A program made the position numbers and the translations under genes. Under the pieces are notes generated by a model that was not told the origin of the DNA, made no database searches, and saw only the letters and a program-made list of their open reading frames with translations. Shown piece after piece: positions 18,257 through 27,542 of a stretch of 64,000 nucleotides of DNA. The stretch covers positions 62,001 to 126,000 of the forward strand of contig CAWEPG010000021.1 of NCBI GenBank assembly GCA_963810905.1. Direction: 5' to 3'. This DNA comes from CAWBAT01 sp963810905. GTDB taxonomy: Bacteria > Acidobacteriota > Terriglobia > Versatilivoradales > Versatilivoraceae. The first letter of the stretch is position 1; every line of letters begins with the position of its first letter.

Positions 18257-19261
18257 TTACCGCCCCATCAATTTTCGCTTTAGTCTGGCCAAAAAGTATT
18301 CGCCCATCATATTCAGCAAAAATGTCAGCACAAACAACATCGCCCCTAAGAAAAACAAAACATAGTAATGCGGGCTGTGAAAAACAACTTCACCCAGTTC
18401 GGCGGCGATAGTAGCAGAAATAGTACGAACAGAATCTGTCAGCTTGAGAGAAGTGACGGCTGCATTACCGGAAGCCATCAAGACGACCATGGTTTCACCC
18501 ATGGCCCGACCAAAGCCAAGTACCAGCGCTGCGAAAATTCCGGGTGTTGCTGCAGGCAGAACGACCGACCAGGCTGTTTTCCAGGGGGCAATTCCTAATG
18601 CCAGCGAAGCTTCCCGGTAGGTGCGCGGGACTGAAGTGAGAGCGTCTTCGCTGACAGTGTAGATAATGGGGATGATGGCCAGAGCCATCGCTACTCCTGC
18701 GGTGACGGCATTCAAACGGTAATCGAATCCAAAAAGATCCTGAAGCCAGGTTGCCAAAACCAGGAGAGCCAGGAACCCTAATACAACAGAGGGAACACCT
18801 GCCAGCAACTCGATGACTGGCTTAACAATCTCGCGGATCCGATGATGAGCGAACTCTGCCGTGTAAATTGCCGCTGCAATCGCCAGAGGGGCGCCGAAGA
18901 GCAACGCAATGATCGTGACTTTGAGGGTTCCCAGGAAAAGTGGCAGAACACTGTACTTTGGAACTTCACCCACTGGTTGCCAGACAAAATGCAAAGGTCT
19001 CTCTTCAGTCCCGTAATTCTGGGGGGCAAAAAGGTTACTCAGGCCGGCCTCTTTCCTGGTGTCTGGGTCATAGAAGATAGGAATAGCCTCTTTCCCGACA
19101 TAGATGAAAATGAGAAAAATAATTGAAATGGCCAGAACGGCATTGAGAAGAATGAATTTCCCAAACAGAAAATCTTTCAAGCGTGCGCCGGTCAAATGGC
19201 TGGAAAAAGAGTTGGTTTGGGGAATTGTCAATTCAGGATTGAGGGGGATATTGATATTCAT
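18257..19261 (-). CDS. pstC: Phosphate ABC transporter permease PstC
   Basis: A 334-residue membrane protein with a first helix (FILLNAVLAISIIFLIFIYV), a large periplasmic loop, and the core FGAPLAIAAAIYTAEFA, LLAGVPSVVLGFLALLVLAT and EAA-loop TYREASLALGIAPWKTAWSV. GFGRAMGETMVVLMASGN is typical of PstC. It pairs with PstA to form the phosphate channel. There is no strong ribosome site at 19261, so it may be translated by coupling from pstS 97 bases upstream, or start elsewhere. Confidence 0.95.
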   Translation of the reverse strand: MNINIPLNPELTIPQTNSFSSHLTGARLKDFLFGKFILLNAVLAISIIFLIFIYVGKEAIPIFYDPDTRKEAGLSNLFAPQNYGTEERPLHFVWQPVGEVPKYSVLPLFLGTLKVTIIALLFGAPLAIAAAIYTAEFAHHRIREIVKPVIELLAGVPSVVLGFLALLVLATWLQDLFGFDYRLNAVTAGVAMALAIIPIIYTVSEDALTSVPRTYREASLALGIAPWKTAWSVVLPAATPGIFAALVLGFGRAMGETMVVLMASGNAAVTSLKLTDSVRTISATIAAELGEVVFHSPHYYVLFFLGAMLFVLTFLLNMMGEYFLARLKRKLMGR

Positions 19262-19357
19262 AGTTGTTGAGTTGACCTGGGATGCAGGGTACCAAAGGAC
19301 CGGAACGGTGACAAACTCGATAGCCGCTCCGATCCTCTGGTGGAGAAGCTTTAATGC

Positions 19358-20252
19358 TTACTTCTTTTTCTTCTTGCTTGCGGCGGGTGCGGCTGAACCC
19401 GAGTCTCCCCCGGCCTTTGGCAACGGATAGTAACCCACTTCCTGAACCAGTTTTTGACCCTCGGGACCAAGTACCCAGTCCGCTAATTTTTTGATGTCGC
19501 CGGATGGATCCCCCGCCGTATACCAATAAAGGTAACGACTAATGGGATATTTGCCGCTCAAGACATTCTCCATGGAAGGCTCAACCGCCGGGCTGCTGTC
19601 GTCTTTTTTAACCATGGCGTGATGAATCCCTTTGGCATAAGCGATCCCCCCGTAGCCGATGGATTTTGGGTCTTTCGCGACTGCATTGGTCACTGCCGAT
19701 GTCCCAGGTAAAGTTTGAATGGAAGGGTAAAAATCTGCGTTCCCCAACACGTGCTCCTTAAAATAGGCGTAAGTGCCCGAGTTGTTTTCCCGGCTGTATG
19801 CAATGATCATGCCCGCTTTTCCTCCAACGTCTTTCCAATTGGTGATCTTTCCGGTGTAGATCCCCTTGATTTGTTCCAACGTTAGCTCTTTGATTGGGTT
19901 AGCGGCGTTCAAATAGATGGCCAACCCGTCGACCGCGACGGGAATTTCCACAACGGCTGCATTGCGTTTGGTCTTCACTTCGTCCTTTTCTTTATCTTTC
20001 ATCGGGCGAGACGCCTCACAAATATCAGTGGTCCCGTTGATCAGGGCTGCGATTCCCGTACCGGAACCGCCGCCTGTCACCTGGATTCGCGAACCCGGAT
20101 TCTGCTTCATGTAAACCTCAGCCCAGCGCTGTCCCAGCAAAACCATCGTATCCGAACCCTTAATGGTTATTGCATTGTCGGCGACATAAGAGCCGATAGG
20201 CACCAACACCAGAAGCAAAACGATAATTAGACTATTTCTTAGTCCACTTCAT
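19358..20252 (-). CDS. pstS: Phosphate-binding protein PstS, start interrupted by one base
   Basis: A periplasmic phosphate-binding protein of about 297 residues: ITIKGSDTMVLLGQRWAEVY, GGSGTGIAALINGTTDICEA, SRENNSGTYAYFKEHVLGN, and a Lys-rich C-terminus (AAPAASKKKKK). The main frame begins only with TTG at 20218 and would cut the signal peptide. An ATG at 20250-20252, after AAGGAG, starts MKWTKK and meets a TAG one codon later; removing the extra T at 20234 gives MKWTKKSLIIVLLLVLVPIG, a complete signal peptide. I therefore place the start at 20252 and treat the break as one inserted base. A triple Pho-box-like repeat lies 44 bases upstream. Confidence 0.93.
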
Positions 20253-20295
20253 AAAAAAGCTCCTTATCAATCTTAAAATAGGGATATCTCACTGG

Positions 20296-20323
20296 TGTAA
20301 ACGAATTGTTAAATTTGTGTTAA
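20296..20323 (-). promoter_or_regulatory. PhoB/PhoP box, three 11-bp-spaced repeats, before pstS
   Basis: On the minus strand the sequence reads TTAACA-CAAAT-TTAACA-ATTCG-TTTACA. The three hexamers begin exactly 11 bases apart, one per helical turn. TTAACA-type repeats with 5-base spacers are the known binding pattern of PhoP, and 11-base periodicity is shared by PhoB boxes. The position 44 bases before the pstS start makes it the likely operator for the pst operon. Confidence 0.75.
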
Positions 20324-20359
20324 ATTTGAATTGAATTTCTGCACCCTAGCGGAAACAGC

Positions 20360-22018
20360 TCAAAATGTGAAGGCCAACTGGCCAAGATAACGAAAAGTGG
20401 TATTCGCGCCTCGTTGCAAAGGAACGAAGAAGAGCTCGCTTGGGTTGTTAGCTCGGCGCTCATTCTGAATAAAAAGTAAGTTTTGCCAGGCGAGGAAACG
20501 GGTGATACCCACATCAATGCGTATCGCATGGGCGGCAAGATTAACGCCCGTCCCAGTTCCAAAATCATCATCGGTAAACTGAGAGACAATTGAATTAGCG
20601 TCTTTAATGGCATACTGGTAAAGGAAACGCAAATCACCGGCCTTCTTTACCGCGCCCAGGTTTACCGTTCCCATAACGGCATCACGTAGAAAGCCAACTC
20701 CATAGTTTCTGGCTACCTGTACATCGAACCAGAAAGGCATTTCTCTATCGCCCAGCTTCACTCCGTTGTATTCGACGTGATAGGAAGCTCGGACGATGTG
20801 AAAATCGGGTGCCGTATATATGGCCCCCCCTGCTGTGGTGGTGGCGTTACCCGAGGCCGACATTGGCCCGGAAAGAGTCAAACCAAGAGCAGGGTTAACG
20901 ACAACAGGGAAACCGAGAGCCGTAGAGGCAAGCTGAATCTCGTTTGGGTTGCGGTAGATCTGCACGTCAGATATGAGTCTGTGTTTCCAGTGCCCTCCTT
21001 TGCTGAGATTAAGTACAACACCAGGATTGAACAAGTTTGCATCTCGCACTTTTTGTCCCGGTTGGTAACCGGCCGTCACAAAAGGAGAAAGCGCTGACAA
21101 AACGACGATATTAGGGTTGCTTAACCAATATTCCCCTGCTCGAAACTCCAAGGAATTGTTAGAGTTAAGGGGAAGTTTTGCGATTTGCTGGAAACCATTG
21201 AAGCGCACGTCATCATCCCAAAGAAATCTCATTGTATCCGCGAAGACCTCTTCCATTCGGCCTCCACGAATCGAAAATTGCTTATTCGGATGATAGTCAA
21301 CATAGGCTTCAGCAAGTGAGAAGGGGTTCTTGGCAACGGTCCCGGCCATATCTTGATCATTGGTTGTTCCAACGTTGTAAGGACCAGTGGAGACTTGCAA
21401 ATGAAAATTAAACTTCGGGTCTATGTCCTTATCTACATTGAGGCGCGCTCGATAACGGCTTCTTATATTTTGTAAGGGGGGAGCAATTTCATTCCCGGAC
21501 CTTGCCTGCATATCCAGTCGGAAGCGAAAATCCCCGCTGAACTTGAATCCCATGACGGAGAGCGCCACAGGCACAGGTTTTTCTTCCGCTTTCTTGTCAT
21601 CTTTTTTTGCCACGACATTACTTTGTGCCGCCGCACCGCTAGTGCCAGCTGCTTGTGGAGGGGTTGCTGATAGAGAGGCAACTTCAACGGCCGAACCAGC
21701 GTTCGGAGAAGCGGCAGCATCGGCTTTACGTTCGAGTACGAGTTTGTCGATGAGAGCCTGCTGTTGTCCTAGTTTTGCCTTGAGCTCCTCTATGGCTTGA
21801 TGCTGCTGGAGAATCAGGTTTTGTAGATCGGTGATATCCCTTCTTGAAACGATTGAATCCGATCGGCTCCCTGCGGGGACGTCAATCTTTGCAGCGTTTG
21901 CAGGCTCAGGCTCTGCTTGGTATCGATTTGAGCAAACAAACGACAGGAACGCTATAAGAGCAAGCTTCGGCAGGATCCTTTGCAGAGAGGTAGTCTGTAG
22001 CGGGCTGCTGATGGCCAT
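20360..22018 (-). CDS. Outer-membrane porin, probably phosphate-linked
   Basis: A 552-residue protein after AAGGAGA. A signal peptide (KLALIAFLSFVC region) is followed by a short coiled coil (DLQNLILQQHQAIEELKAKL) that probably trimerises or contacts the cell wall, then a beta-rich barrel with alternating strands from FSGDFRFRLDMQ to the C-terminal FRYLGQLAFTF, ending in Phe as outer-membrane proteins do. It resembles putative porins of the phosphate-selective O/P type. It sits between phoB and pstS on the same strand, so a role in phosphate uptake across the outer membrane is likely but inferred. Confidence 0.8.
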   Translation of the reverse strand: MAISSPLQTTSLQRILPKLALIAFLSFVCSNRYQAEPEPANAAKIDVPAGSRSDSIVSRRDITDLQNLILQQHQAIEELKAKLGQQQALIDKLVLERKADAAASPNAGSAVEVASLSATPPQAAGTSGAAAQSNVVAKKDDKKAEEKPVPVALSVMGFKFSGDFRFRLDMQARSGNEIAPPLQNIRSRYRARLNVDKDIDPKFNFHLQVSTGPYNVGTTNDQDMAGTVAKNPFSLAEAYVDYHPNKQFSIRGGRMEEVFADTMRFLWDDDVRFNGFQQIAKLPLNSNNSLEFRAGEYWLSNPNIVVLSALSPFVTAGYQPGQKVRDANLFNPGVVLNLSKGGHWKHRLISDVQIYRNPNEIQLASTALGFPVVVNPALGLTLSGPMSASGNATTTAGGAIYTAPDFHIVRASYHVEYNGVKLGDREMPFWFDVQVARNYGVGFLRDAVMGTVNLGAVKKAGDLRFLYQYAIKDANSIVSQFTDDDFGTGTGVNLAAHAIRIDVGITRFLAWQNLLFIQNERRANNPSELFFVPLQRGANTTFRYLGQLAFTF

Positions 22019-22306
22019 TTTGAGTCTCCTTGAGTTTAGTATTCATTGAAGAACCGGATCTGGAGGCTGAACAAGTCGGTTTGCCGGGATCATCTAGACC
22101 CTTGTGTGAATGGTCCGGGGAACAAACGAGCTTGAATTCATATTTGTGCAAAAAAACCATCGGAAAATTACAGGTACTTTGTGAAAAACATGTATCTTCC
22201 AAGTAAACTTGCGATGAACTCTTTTTTCGAGTAACCCTAAGGTATTAAGCTCAATAGCTTTTGAGGAAAGTTAAGATGGGCAGAGGAAAGAACCTGTATT
22301 TCTTCT

Positions 22307-23032
22307 CTACGCGCTGGCTGGAATGGATGTGTTATCCGAGTTCTTTTGCGAACGAAACCGATATCCGACACCGACGACTGTCTCGATGTAGTTGTCGGCT
22401 TCCGTTCCGAGTTTCTTCCTTATCCTGCGGATATGCACGTCGACTGTTCGGGTTTCTCCGTAATAATTGTACCCCCATACGGCATCGAGAATCTTGTCAC
22501 GTGTCAGCACGCGTCCAGCATTCCCCACCAGGATCTTCAATAGGCTAATTTCCTTAAAGGTAAATTTCAGTTCGCGGCCAAGGAGTTGAGCGTGATAGTT
22601 ATCAAAATCGATTGACAATTTCTGGTCGTCGTACGCTTCTACTCGGTCTGACTGGACTTCCACCCTGCGCAAAGCTGCCCTGATTCGAGCCAGTAATTCG
22701 CGCATCCCGAAAGGCTTCGTGATGTAGTCATCGGCTCCCAACTCCAGTCCGAGGACCTTGTCCGCCTCACTGGCGAGTGCCGTGAGCATGATAATGGGTG
22801 TCTCTTTGGTCTCCGCGTTTTGGCGCAAGGCTCTGCAGACTTCGGTACCGGTCATGCCGGGAAGAATCAAGTCGAGAATGATCAAGTGAGGCCGCGCTTC
22901 CATAGCCAATCTAAGCCCTTCATCTCCGGTAGCCGCGGTGAGGACCGAAACGCCTCTTTCTTTCTCAAGGTTGTATTTCAAGATGTCTCTGATGTCTTTG
23001 TCATCTTCAACAATTAAGATTCTTTTATTCAT
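22307..23032 (-). CDS. phoB: PhoB-type response regulator (OmpR family)
   Basis: A 241-residue protein with a receiver domain (ILIVEDDKDIRDILKYNLEK; phosphoacceptor Asp in LIILDLILPGMTG near residue 53; Lys in DDYITKPFGMRELL) and an OmpR-type winged helix (FTFKEISLLKILVGNAGRVL, then VDVHIRRIRKKLG). Placement beside a porin and the pst operon supports PhoB rather than another OmpR member. No histidine kinase gene (PhoR) is beside it; the expected partner must be elsewhere. The start overlaps the stop of a PhoU-like remnant. Confidence 0.9.
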   Translation of the reverse strand: MNKRILIVEDDKDIRDILKYNLEKERGVSVLTAATGDEGLRLAMEARPHLIILDLILPGMTGTEVCRALRQNAETKETPIIMLTALASEADKVLGLELGADDYITKPFGMRELLARIRAALRRVEVQSDRVEAYDDQKLSIDFDNYHAQLLGRELKFTFKEISLLKILVGNAGRVLTRDKILDAVWGYNYYGETRTVDVHIRRIRKKLGTEADNYIETVVGVGYRFRSQKNSDNTSIPASA

Positions 23033-23216
23033 TTCTGCCTATTCCCTTCTCTAAAGAGCGAAACTCGTTTTCTTCTTTCAAGGCTCCATTGATTGATTCT
23101 TCAGAGACATTCAACGCATGTTCAGTAACACGCTCCAAATCGTACTCGATTCTGGCCATCAGTGGATTCAAACCGAGGTCAAACCCTTTGCTTTCCTTTA
23201 ACCTGCGAGTAAGAGA
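23025..23216 (-). pseudogene. PhoU C-terminal remnant overlapping phoB start
   Basis: A minus-strand frame between a TAG at 23217-23219 and a stop at 23025-23027 encodes about 63 residues: RRLKESKGFDLGLNPLMARI, then YDLERVTEHALNVSEESI. The latter lines up with SRNLERIADHATNIAEDVI of the intact PhoU at 15610-16293, the conserved motif of the family's second bundle. No start or first bundle is present. The stop overlaps the phoB ATG by a few bases, so a former phoU-phoB coupling is possible. It could instead be a frameshifted short gene; I see no open frame upstream that supplies the rest. Confidence 0.5.
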
Positions 23217-23229
23217 CTATGACTTTATT

Positions 23230-23247
23230 GTTACAGGCGTATTACAG
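23230..23247 (-). promoter_or_regulatory. Pho-box-like direct repeat before phoB
   Basis: The minus strand reads CTGTAAT-ACGC-CTGTAAC: two 7-base direct repeats 11 bases apart, very close to the PhoB box (CTGTCAT with a 4-base spacer). It lies about 200 bases before the phoB start and just ahead of the PhoU remnant, consistent with autoregulation of phoB. Confidence 0.55.
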
Positions 23248-23275
23248 AAAGATGAATCTTTGATGAAATTTGGAA

Positions 23276-23288
23276 GGGCACGCGTCCC
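23276..23288. repeat. Second copy of GGGCACGCGTCCC palindromic repeat
   Basis: Thirteen bases identical to 18225-18237 in the pstC-pstA gap. The core is close to self-complementary (GGGaCGCGtCCC-like). Two copies within 5 kb, both between genes of the phosphate module. Confidence 0.5.
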
Positions 23289-23332
23289 GGCGAACTTGTA
23301 AAACGATTTTAACAGGGCGGCATTCATGTTTG

Positions 23333-23782
23333 TCAGGGCAGAGAATTTCCTGGCTTTTTGAGGTCTTCGATCAACTGCTTAACAAGTGAGGAGATTAGAT
23401 CACGGGTTTCACGAAATTTCCCAAGGACCAGTTCCTCCGGTCCTCTGAACCTCGCCGGGTCCTCAATGCCCCAATGCACTCTAACAATGTGCTGCGGCAG
23501 GATTGGACAATGTTCCGCGGCATCTCCGCACAAGGTGACGACTAGATCCATCTTGTCCAGGTCAATGGTTTCAACGGATTTCGAAGATTGACTGGACAAG
23601 TCGATTCCAATCTCCTCCATAACCCGAATCGCTTTGGGATTTATCCCGACTGGATGTGTCCCTGCACTGTATGCCTCGATTACATCTGAACCCAAGCAGC
23701 GTGCCAAGACTTCTGCCATCTGGCTTCGGCAAGAGTTACCTGTACACAAAAAGAGGACATGGTGCTTCTTTGGTGGCGGCAT
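23333..23782 (-). CDS. arsC: Thioredoxin-coupled arsenate reductase ArsC
   Basis: A 149-residue protein of the low-molecular-weight tyrosine-phosphatase fold. The nucleophile Cys13 lies in the P-loop LCTGNSCRSQMAEV. Two further Cys in LVVTLCGDAAEHCP match the Cys relay that distinguishes thioredoxin-type arsenate reductases from plain phosphatases. A DPARF-like Asp motif follows (WGIEDPARF). It reduces arsenate to arsenite in the cytoplasm. No arsenite exporter or ArsR gene is next to it; it heads the phosphate module, which makes sense because arsenate enters through phosphate transporters. Confidence 0.9.
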   Translation of the reverse strand: MPPPKKHHVLFLCTGNSCRSQMAEVLARCLGSDVIEAYSAGTHPVGINPKAIRVMEEIGIDLSSQSSKSVETIDLDKMDLVVTLCGDAAEHCPILPQHIVRVHWGIEDPARFRGPEELVLGKFRETRDLISSLVKQLIEDLKKPGNSLP

Positions 23783-24029
23783 AACTAATTCTAACCCGCA
23801 TCAACCAACAACAATTGTCATATAAACTATTTAGGACCCACAGTCTGTTGTCTGTTGAATCAATGACGCAGTGAATAATCCACCTTTTAGCCAGAACGGA
23901 CCCTCTTTTTGCGGTAAGCTTAGGATCTGAACCATGAAGGAGAAAAGGATCCAGCGGATTCCCCAAGATGGACCTGTCCTTATATGAACACGTCTGCACA
24001 GCATCTCGCTCTTAGTTGATCACAGGAGC

Positions 24030-27000
24030 TTAGAAGTTGAATCGCAAGGAAAATTGGATCTGACGATTAGTACCCAATCCAATGGACTGGCCTACAGTAC
24101 TATTGATATATCCGAAAGTGCTGGCTCCTGAGGTTGTACTGCTAAATGGTTGCCCTGGTTGTAGTTGATTAGAGGCAGTCCCCAATGCACTTGGCAACAG
24201 CGCCACCGGATTGGCAAAATTGGTTCGGTTGAAGAGATTGTAGAACTCGGCTCGAAATTGGATATTCTTTTGCTCGCGAAGATCGAAAGTCTTCGCGAGA
24301 GTCAGGTCAAATTGGCCGAAGCTTGGCCCATGTAGTGTGTTTCTTACGTAATTGCCAAAGGTGCCTGGTAAAGGTGTTGCGAAAGCTGCCGGATTGAGAA
24401 ATGCGACTCCTCCATCAGAAATGAAAGGGGAAACTCCAGGTACAACATCGGGGCGGCGCACGTTCCGGGAAGAACCGCCACCAGGAGTATTGATAATGGC
24501 CTCAGTAACTGGGGCTCCTTGGGCCAGGACCGGAGAACCGGTAATAGCTCCCGTGAACTTGTTTCGATAAACCACATCTGGCTGGACAATTCTGAGATCA
24601 ATAGGCAATCCGCTTCGGGCATTGATAATACCGCCCACTTGCCAGCCACCAAGGAGCACGTTGCTAAAGCCTGTGACTTTCCAACGCTGATTTGAACCAA
24701 TCGGAAGGTCATAGAGGGCGGCAATATTAAAAGTCTGGCGGACATCAAAGATGTTGTTTCCATAATCCGCCTCGAGGTCAAAAGGGTTGCTCTGAGTTTG
24801 CGCTTCGTTGGATCCTGCTGTTGTCCCCAGGCTGTGGGCCCATGTGTACTGCGAGTTAATTGTCAGGCCTCCAGAGAAGTGGCGATTTAGAGTCATCTGG
24901 AAGGCATTGTAGCTGTCGGTTCCGTTGGTCGATTTGGTGTCCACCTCAGCATACTGGCTGCCGAACTGTCTGGTAATAACTGCGGCTCCAGTTGTTGGGT
25001 TGGTAGCCACATTGGTAATCAAATTTGAAACGCTACGATTAAACAGATGCCTTCCAACACTGCCCACATAAGCCGTAGTGAGGACAAATTGGGAAGGCAA
25101 CTCCTGCTGGATGGAGAAACTCCATTGTGCAATGCGTTCCGGTAGGCGATACCCTCTATCGTAAGCGCGCGGTTGATAACCTTTTAAATTGTTGGGATCA
25201 AACTGAGCGATTAAGCTGTCTGGATTAATCGGATAGGCCCCGCCGGTTTGAGTGACCGTAACACGATCACTTTCGATCGGCTGGATCTGGTCTTCTGTTT
25301 GACCTGGTCCCGAATTCAGTCCGAAACCCCAGCGAAACACGGTTTTGTTATGAGCAAATCCAGGAGTCCAAGCCAGCGCAAGCCGTGGCAGCCAATTGTT
25401 GGGTGAAGACATGTAGAACTCTGTTCCTCGAGGAAGAATGACTCCTGTGCCCGGATCAAAGACTACTGCTCTATCATATTTTTCACGCAGCGGCGTATAG
25501 TACTCATAGCGCAGACCAAAGTTCAAAGTCAGACTGGGTCGCAGTTTCCACTCATCCTGTGCATACCAGATATAGTACTCCTGGAGAGCCTCCCGCACGC
25601 CTGGCTGATTATCGGTGAACTTACTTGGGGCGCTGAGATCACCCAGGAATTGAATCTGCTGAGCGGAGTTATTAAGAAAGGCATTCAGATTTGAGTAGGT
25701 GTACGTGGTCCCCCCGAGACGGTCCGTATACATCCGCACCGGACGGATCTCTCCGCCAAATTTAAGCGTGTGCTGGCCCTTGATCCAACTTAGATTATCA
25801 ATAAAAGAGATGGAATAAGGCGTATAAGGCTGGCCGCGGCCGTTGGTGGCACTGTTCTGCCGCAATAGACCACCTGGAGTCGCCACTCCGCTGGATGCCC
25901 CTTGGCCCGCAATCCCAGGGTTAGCCACGCTTCCGGTTATGCTGACCACGATGGCTGATAAGTCAACCCCTGGAATGGCTGGTGCAATACCATTAATCCT
26001 TGTGTAGGCCTCGTTAAATCCGACTTTGAATGTATTAAGAAGATTAGATTTCCAAATCTGCTGCCAGGAAACCACGGCGTTTTGGGGTTGGGCTTGAATC
26101 TGAGCTTGCCTTCCCGTCACGCCTTCCGGTGACAAGGAGTTCGCCTGGTTGCGGAAATATCGCACATAGAAGGAATGTTTGGCGCTGGGTGTATAATCAA
26201 GACGCAAGCTCGCAGCATTTTCATCCACCGATGACCTAGCCTGCAAGTAGGCAACGTCGAAATCCGGATCCTTGGTTGCGTAATTCCCAATTGGAAAGGC
26301 CGCCAACAACGGCACGATCGAAGGAACCGCACGCGCTCTAGCCGCCTGACTGGGGACAGCTTCTAGAAAGTTGATCCCGGTCCTCTGCCGATATCCTTCG
26401 TAGCTGGTAAAGAAAAAGAGTTTGTTTTTGACAATGGGCCCGCCCACCGAACCCCCAAAATTATTGAGACGTAAGGGGGACTTGGTGGCTTGATCAAAAA
26501 AATTACGGGCATCCAGAACGTCATTCCGCAGATACTCGAATGCCGAACCGTGAAAGGCATTTGAACCTGACTTGGTGATCACGCTGATCTGGCCGCCAGA
26601 ACCAGTTCCAAACTCTGCAGGGTAACTATTGGACTCAACACGAAATTCCTGGATGTTTTCCAGACTCGATTGCAGCCGGAATGGTGAGGAAGTTTCTCCG
26701 TTTATGTTCCCAGGGGAGGAATCGATGACTGCTGAACCCTCGACTCCATCGTAACGAATGGCATTTTGCTGGTTTGCTCGACCGCTGAAACGGATATTAT
26801 CAAAAGTGCCGACACCTCCATTGACGGCGCCGGGAGTCATTAAATACATCTGGGAAAGTTGTCGACCATTTAATGGCAATTCCTTGACTTCGGCAGATGT
26901 GACGTTGACACCAATCTTCGCCGAACCCGTGTCGAAATCTGCCACGTCCGTGACTGTGATCTGTTCAGCAGTTCCCGCAGCGTTTACCACAAAATCGATT

Positions 27001-27332
27001 GTGTGCACCTGTCCTACACCAAGAACGACGTTTTTAGAGGTTGTGGTCTGAAAGCCTGTTGCACTCACGGTGACTGTATAGGTAGTGGGTTGCAGCCCAG
27101 GAACTACAAAGTAGCCTTGCTCGTTGGAGGTTGTGGTGCGTTCGACTAAAGTGCGTTCGTTCCGGATAATGATCTTAGCGCCTGGAATTGCAGCCTTGCT
27201 GGAATCATAGACCGTACCTACGATCTTTCCTTCGGAAACTTGAGCGACGACAATGTAGTGACTTGATGTTTCGAAGAATGACAGGAAGAGTAGAAGACAG
27301 CTCAACGACTTCACCAATCTCTTTCGATTCAT
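24030..27332 (-). CDS. Oar-like TonB-dependent receptor with carboxypeptidase-regulatory domain
   Basis: An 1100-residue outer-membrane protein, start after AGGAGGAAAT. A signal peptide is followed by a CarboxypepD_reg-like Ig fold (IVGTVYDSSKAAIPGAKIII, GYFVVPGLQPTTYTVTVSAT), a plug domain (VKELPLNGRQLSQMYLMTPG, RFSGRANQQNAIRYDGVEG), and a long beta barrel with many GxxxxN and RYEYYTPL-type strands, ending IQFSLRFNF. These very large Oar-type receptors are numerous in Acidobacteriota and are thought to take up polymers or peptides. No TonB/ExbB genes are nearby. The frame is intact over 3.3 kb, unlike several genes at the left of the window. Confidence 0.92.
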   Translation of the reverse strand: MNRKRLVKSLSCLLLFLSFFETSSHYIVVAQVSEGKIVGTVYDSSKAAIPGAKIIIRNERTLVERTTTSNEQGYFVVPGLQPTTYTVTVSATGFQTTTSKNVVLGVGQVHTIDFVVNAAGTAEQITVTDVADFDTGSAKIGVNVTSAEVKELPLNGRQLSQMYLMTPGAVNGGVGTFDNIRFSGRANQQNAIRYDGVEGSAVIDSSPGNINGETSSPFRLQSSLENIQEFRVESNSYPAEFGTGSGGQISVITKSGSNAFHGSAFEYLRNDVLDARNFFDQATKSPLRLNNFGGSVGGPIVKNKLFFFTSYEGYRQRTGINFLEAVPSQAARARAVPSIVPLLAAFPIGNYATKDPDFDVAYLQARSSVDENAASLRLDYTPSAKHSFYVRYFRNQANSLSPEGVTGRQAQIQAQPQNAVVSWQQIWKSNLLNTFKVGFNEAYTRINGIAPAIPGVDLSAIVVSITGSVANPGIAGQGASSGVATPGGLLRQNSATNGRGQPYTPYSISFIDNLSWIKGQHTLKFGGEIRPVRMYTDRLGGTTYTYSNLNAFLNNSAQQIQFLGDLSAPSKFTDNQPGVREALQEYYIWYAQDEWKLRPSLTLNFGLRYEYYTPLREKYDRAVVFDPGTGVILPRGTEFYMSSPNNWLPRLALAWTPGFAHNKTVFRWGFGLNSGPGQTEDQIQPIESDRVTVTQTGGAYPINPDSLIAQFDPNNLKGYQPRAYDRGYRLPERIAQWSFSIQQELPSQFVLTTAYVGSVGRHLFNRSVSNLITNVATNPTTGAAVITRQFGSQYAEVDTKSTNGTDSYNAFQMTLNRHFSGGLTINSQYTWAHSLGTTAGSNEAQTQSNPFDLEADYGNNIFDVRQTFNIAALYDLPIGSNQRWKVTGFSNVLLGGWQVGGIINARSGLPIDLRIVQPDVVYRNKFTGAITGSPVLAQGAPVTEAIINTPGGGSSRNVRRPDVVPGVSPFISDGGVAFLNPAAFATPLPGTFGNYVRNTLHGPSFGQFDLTLAKTFDLREQKNIQFRAEFYNLFNRTNFANPVALLPSALGTASNQLQPGQPFSSTTSGASTFGYINSTVGQSIGLGTNRQIQFSLRFNF

Positions 27333-27542
27333 ATTTCCTCCTGGATCTAGTGAATAGGTTTGTTAACCTATTCCGTTTGAATTTGGCGGCAAGATTCAAA
27401 ATGACTCATCAGGCCTCGGCTGCCCGAGGAGTCTAGAAAACCAGGATTGAAACGAAGTTAAGTGGATGTTACAAAGAGGTGAAATCTGATATGTTTTATG
27501 GATTAAGATAGAGGGGGGAATGCCAAGCAAGAGGGACTTCTA

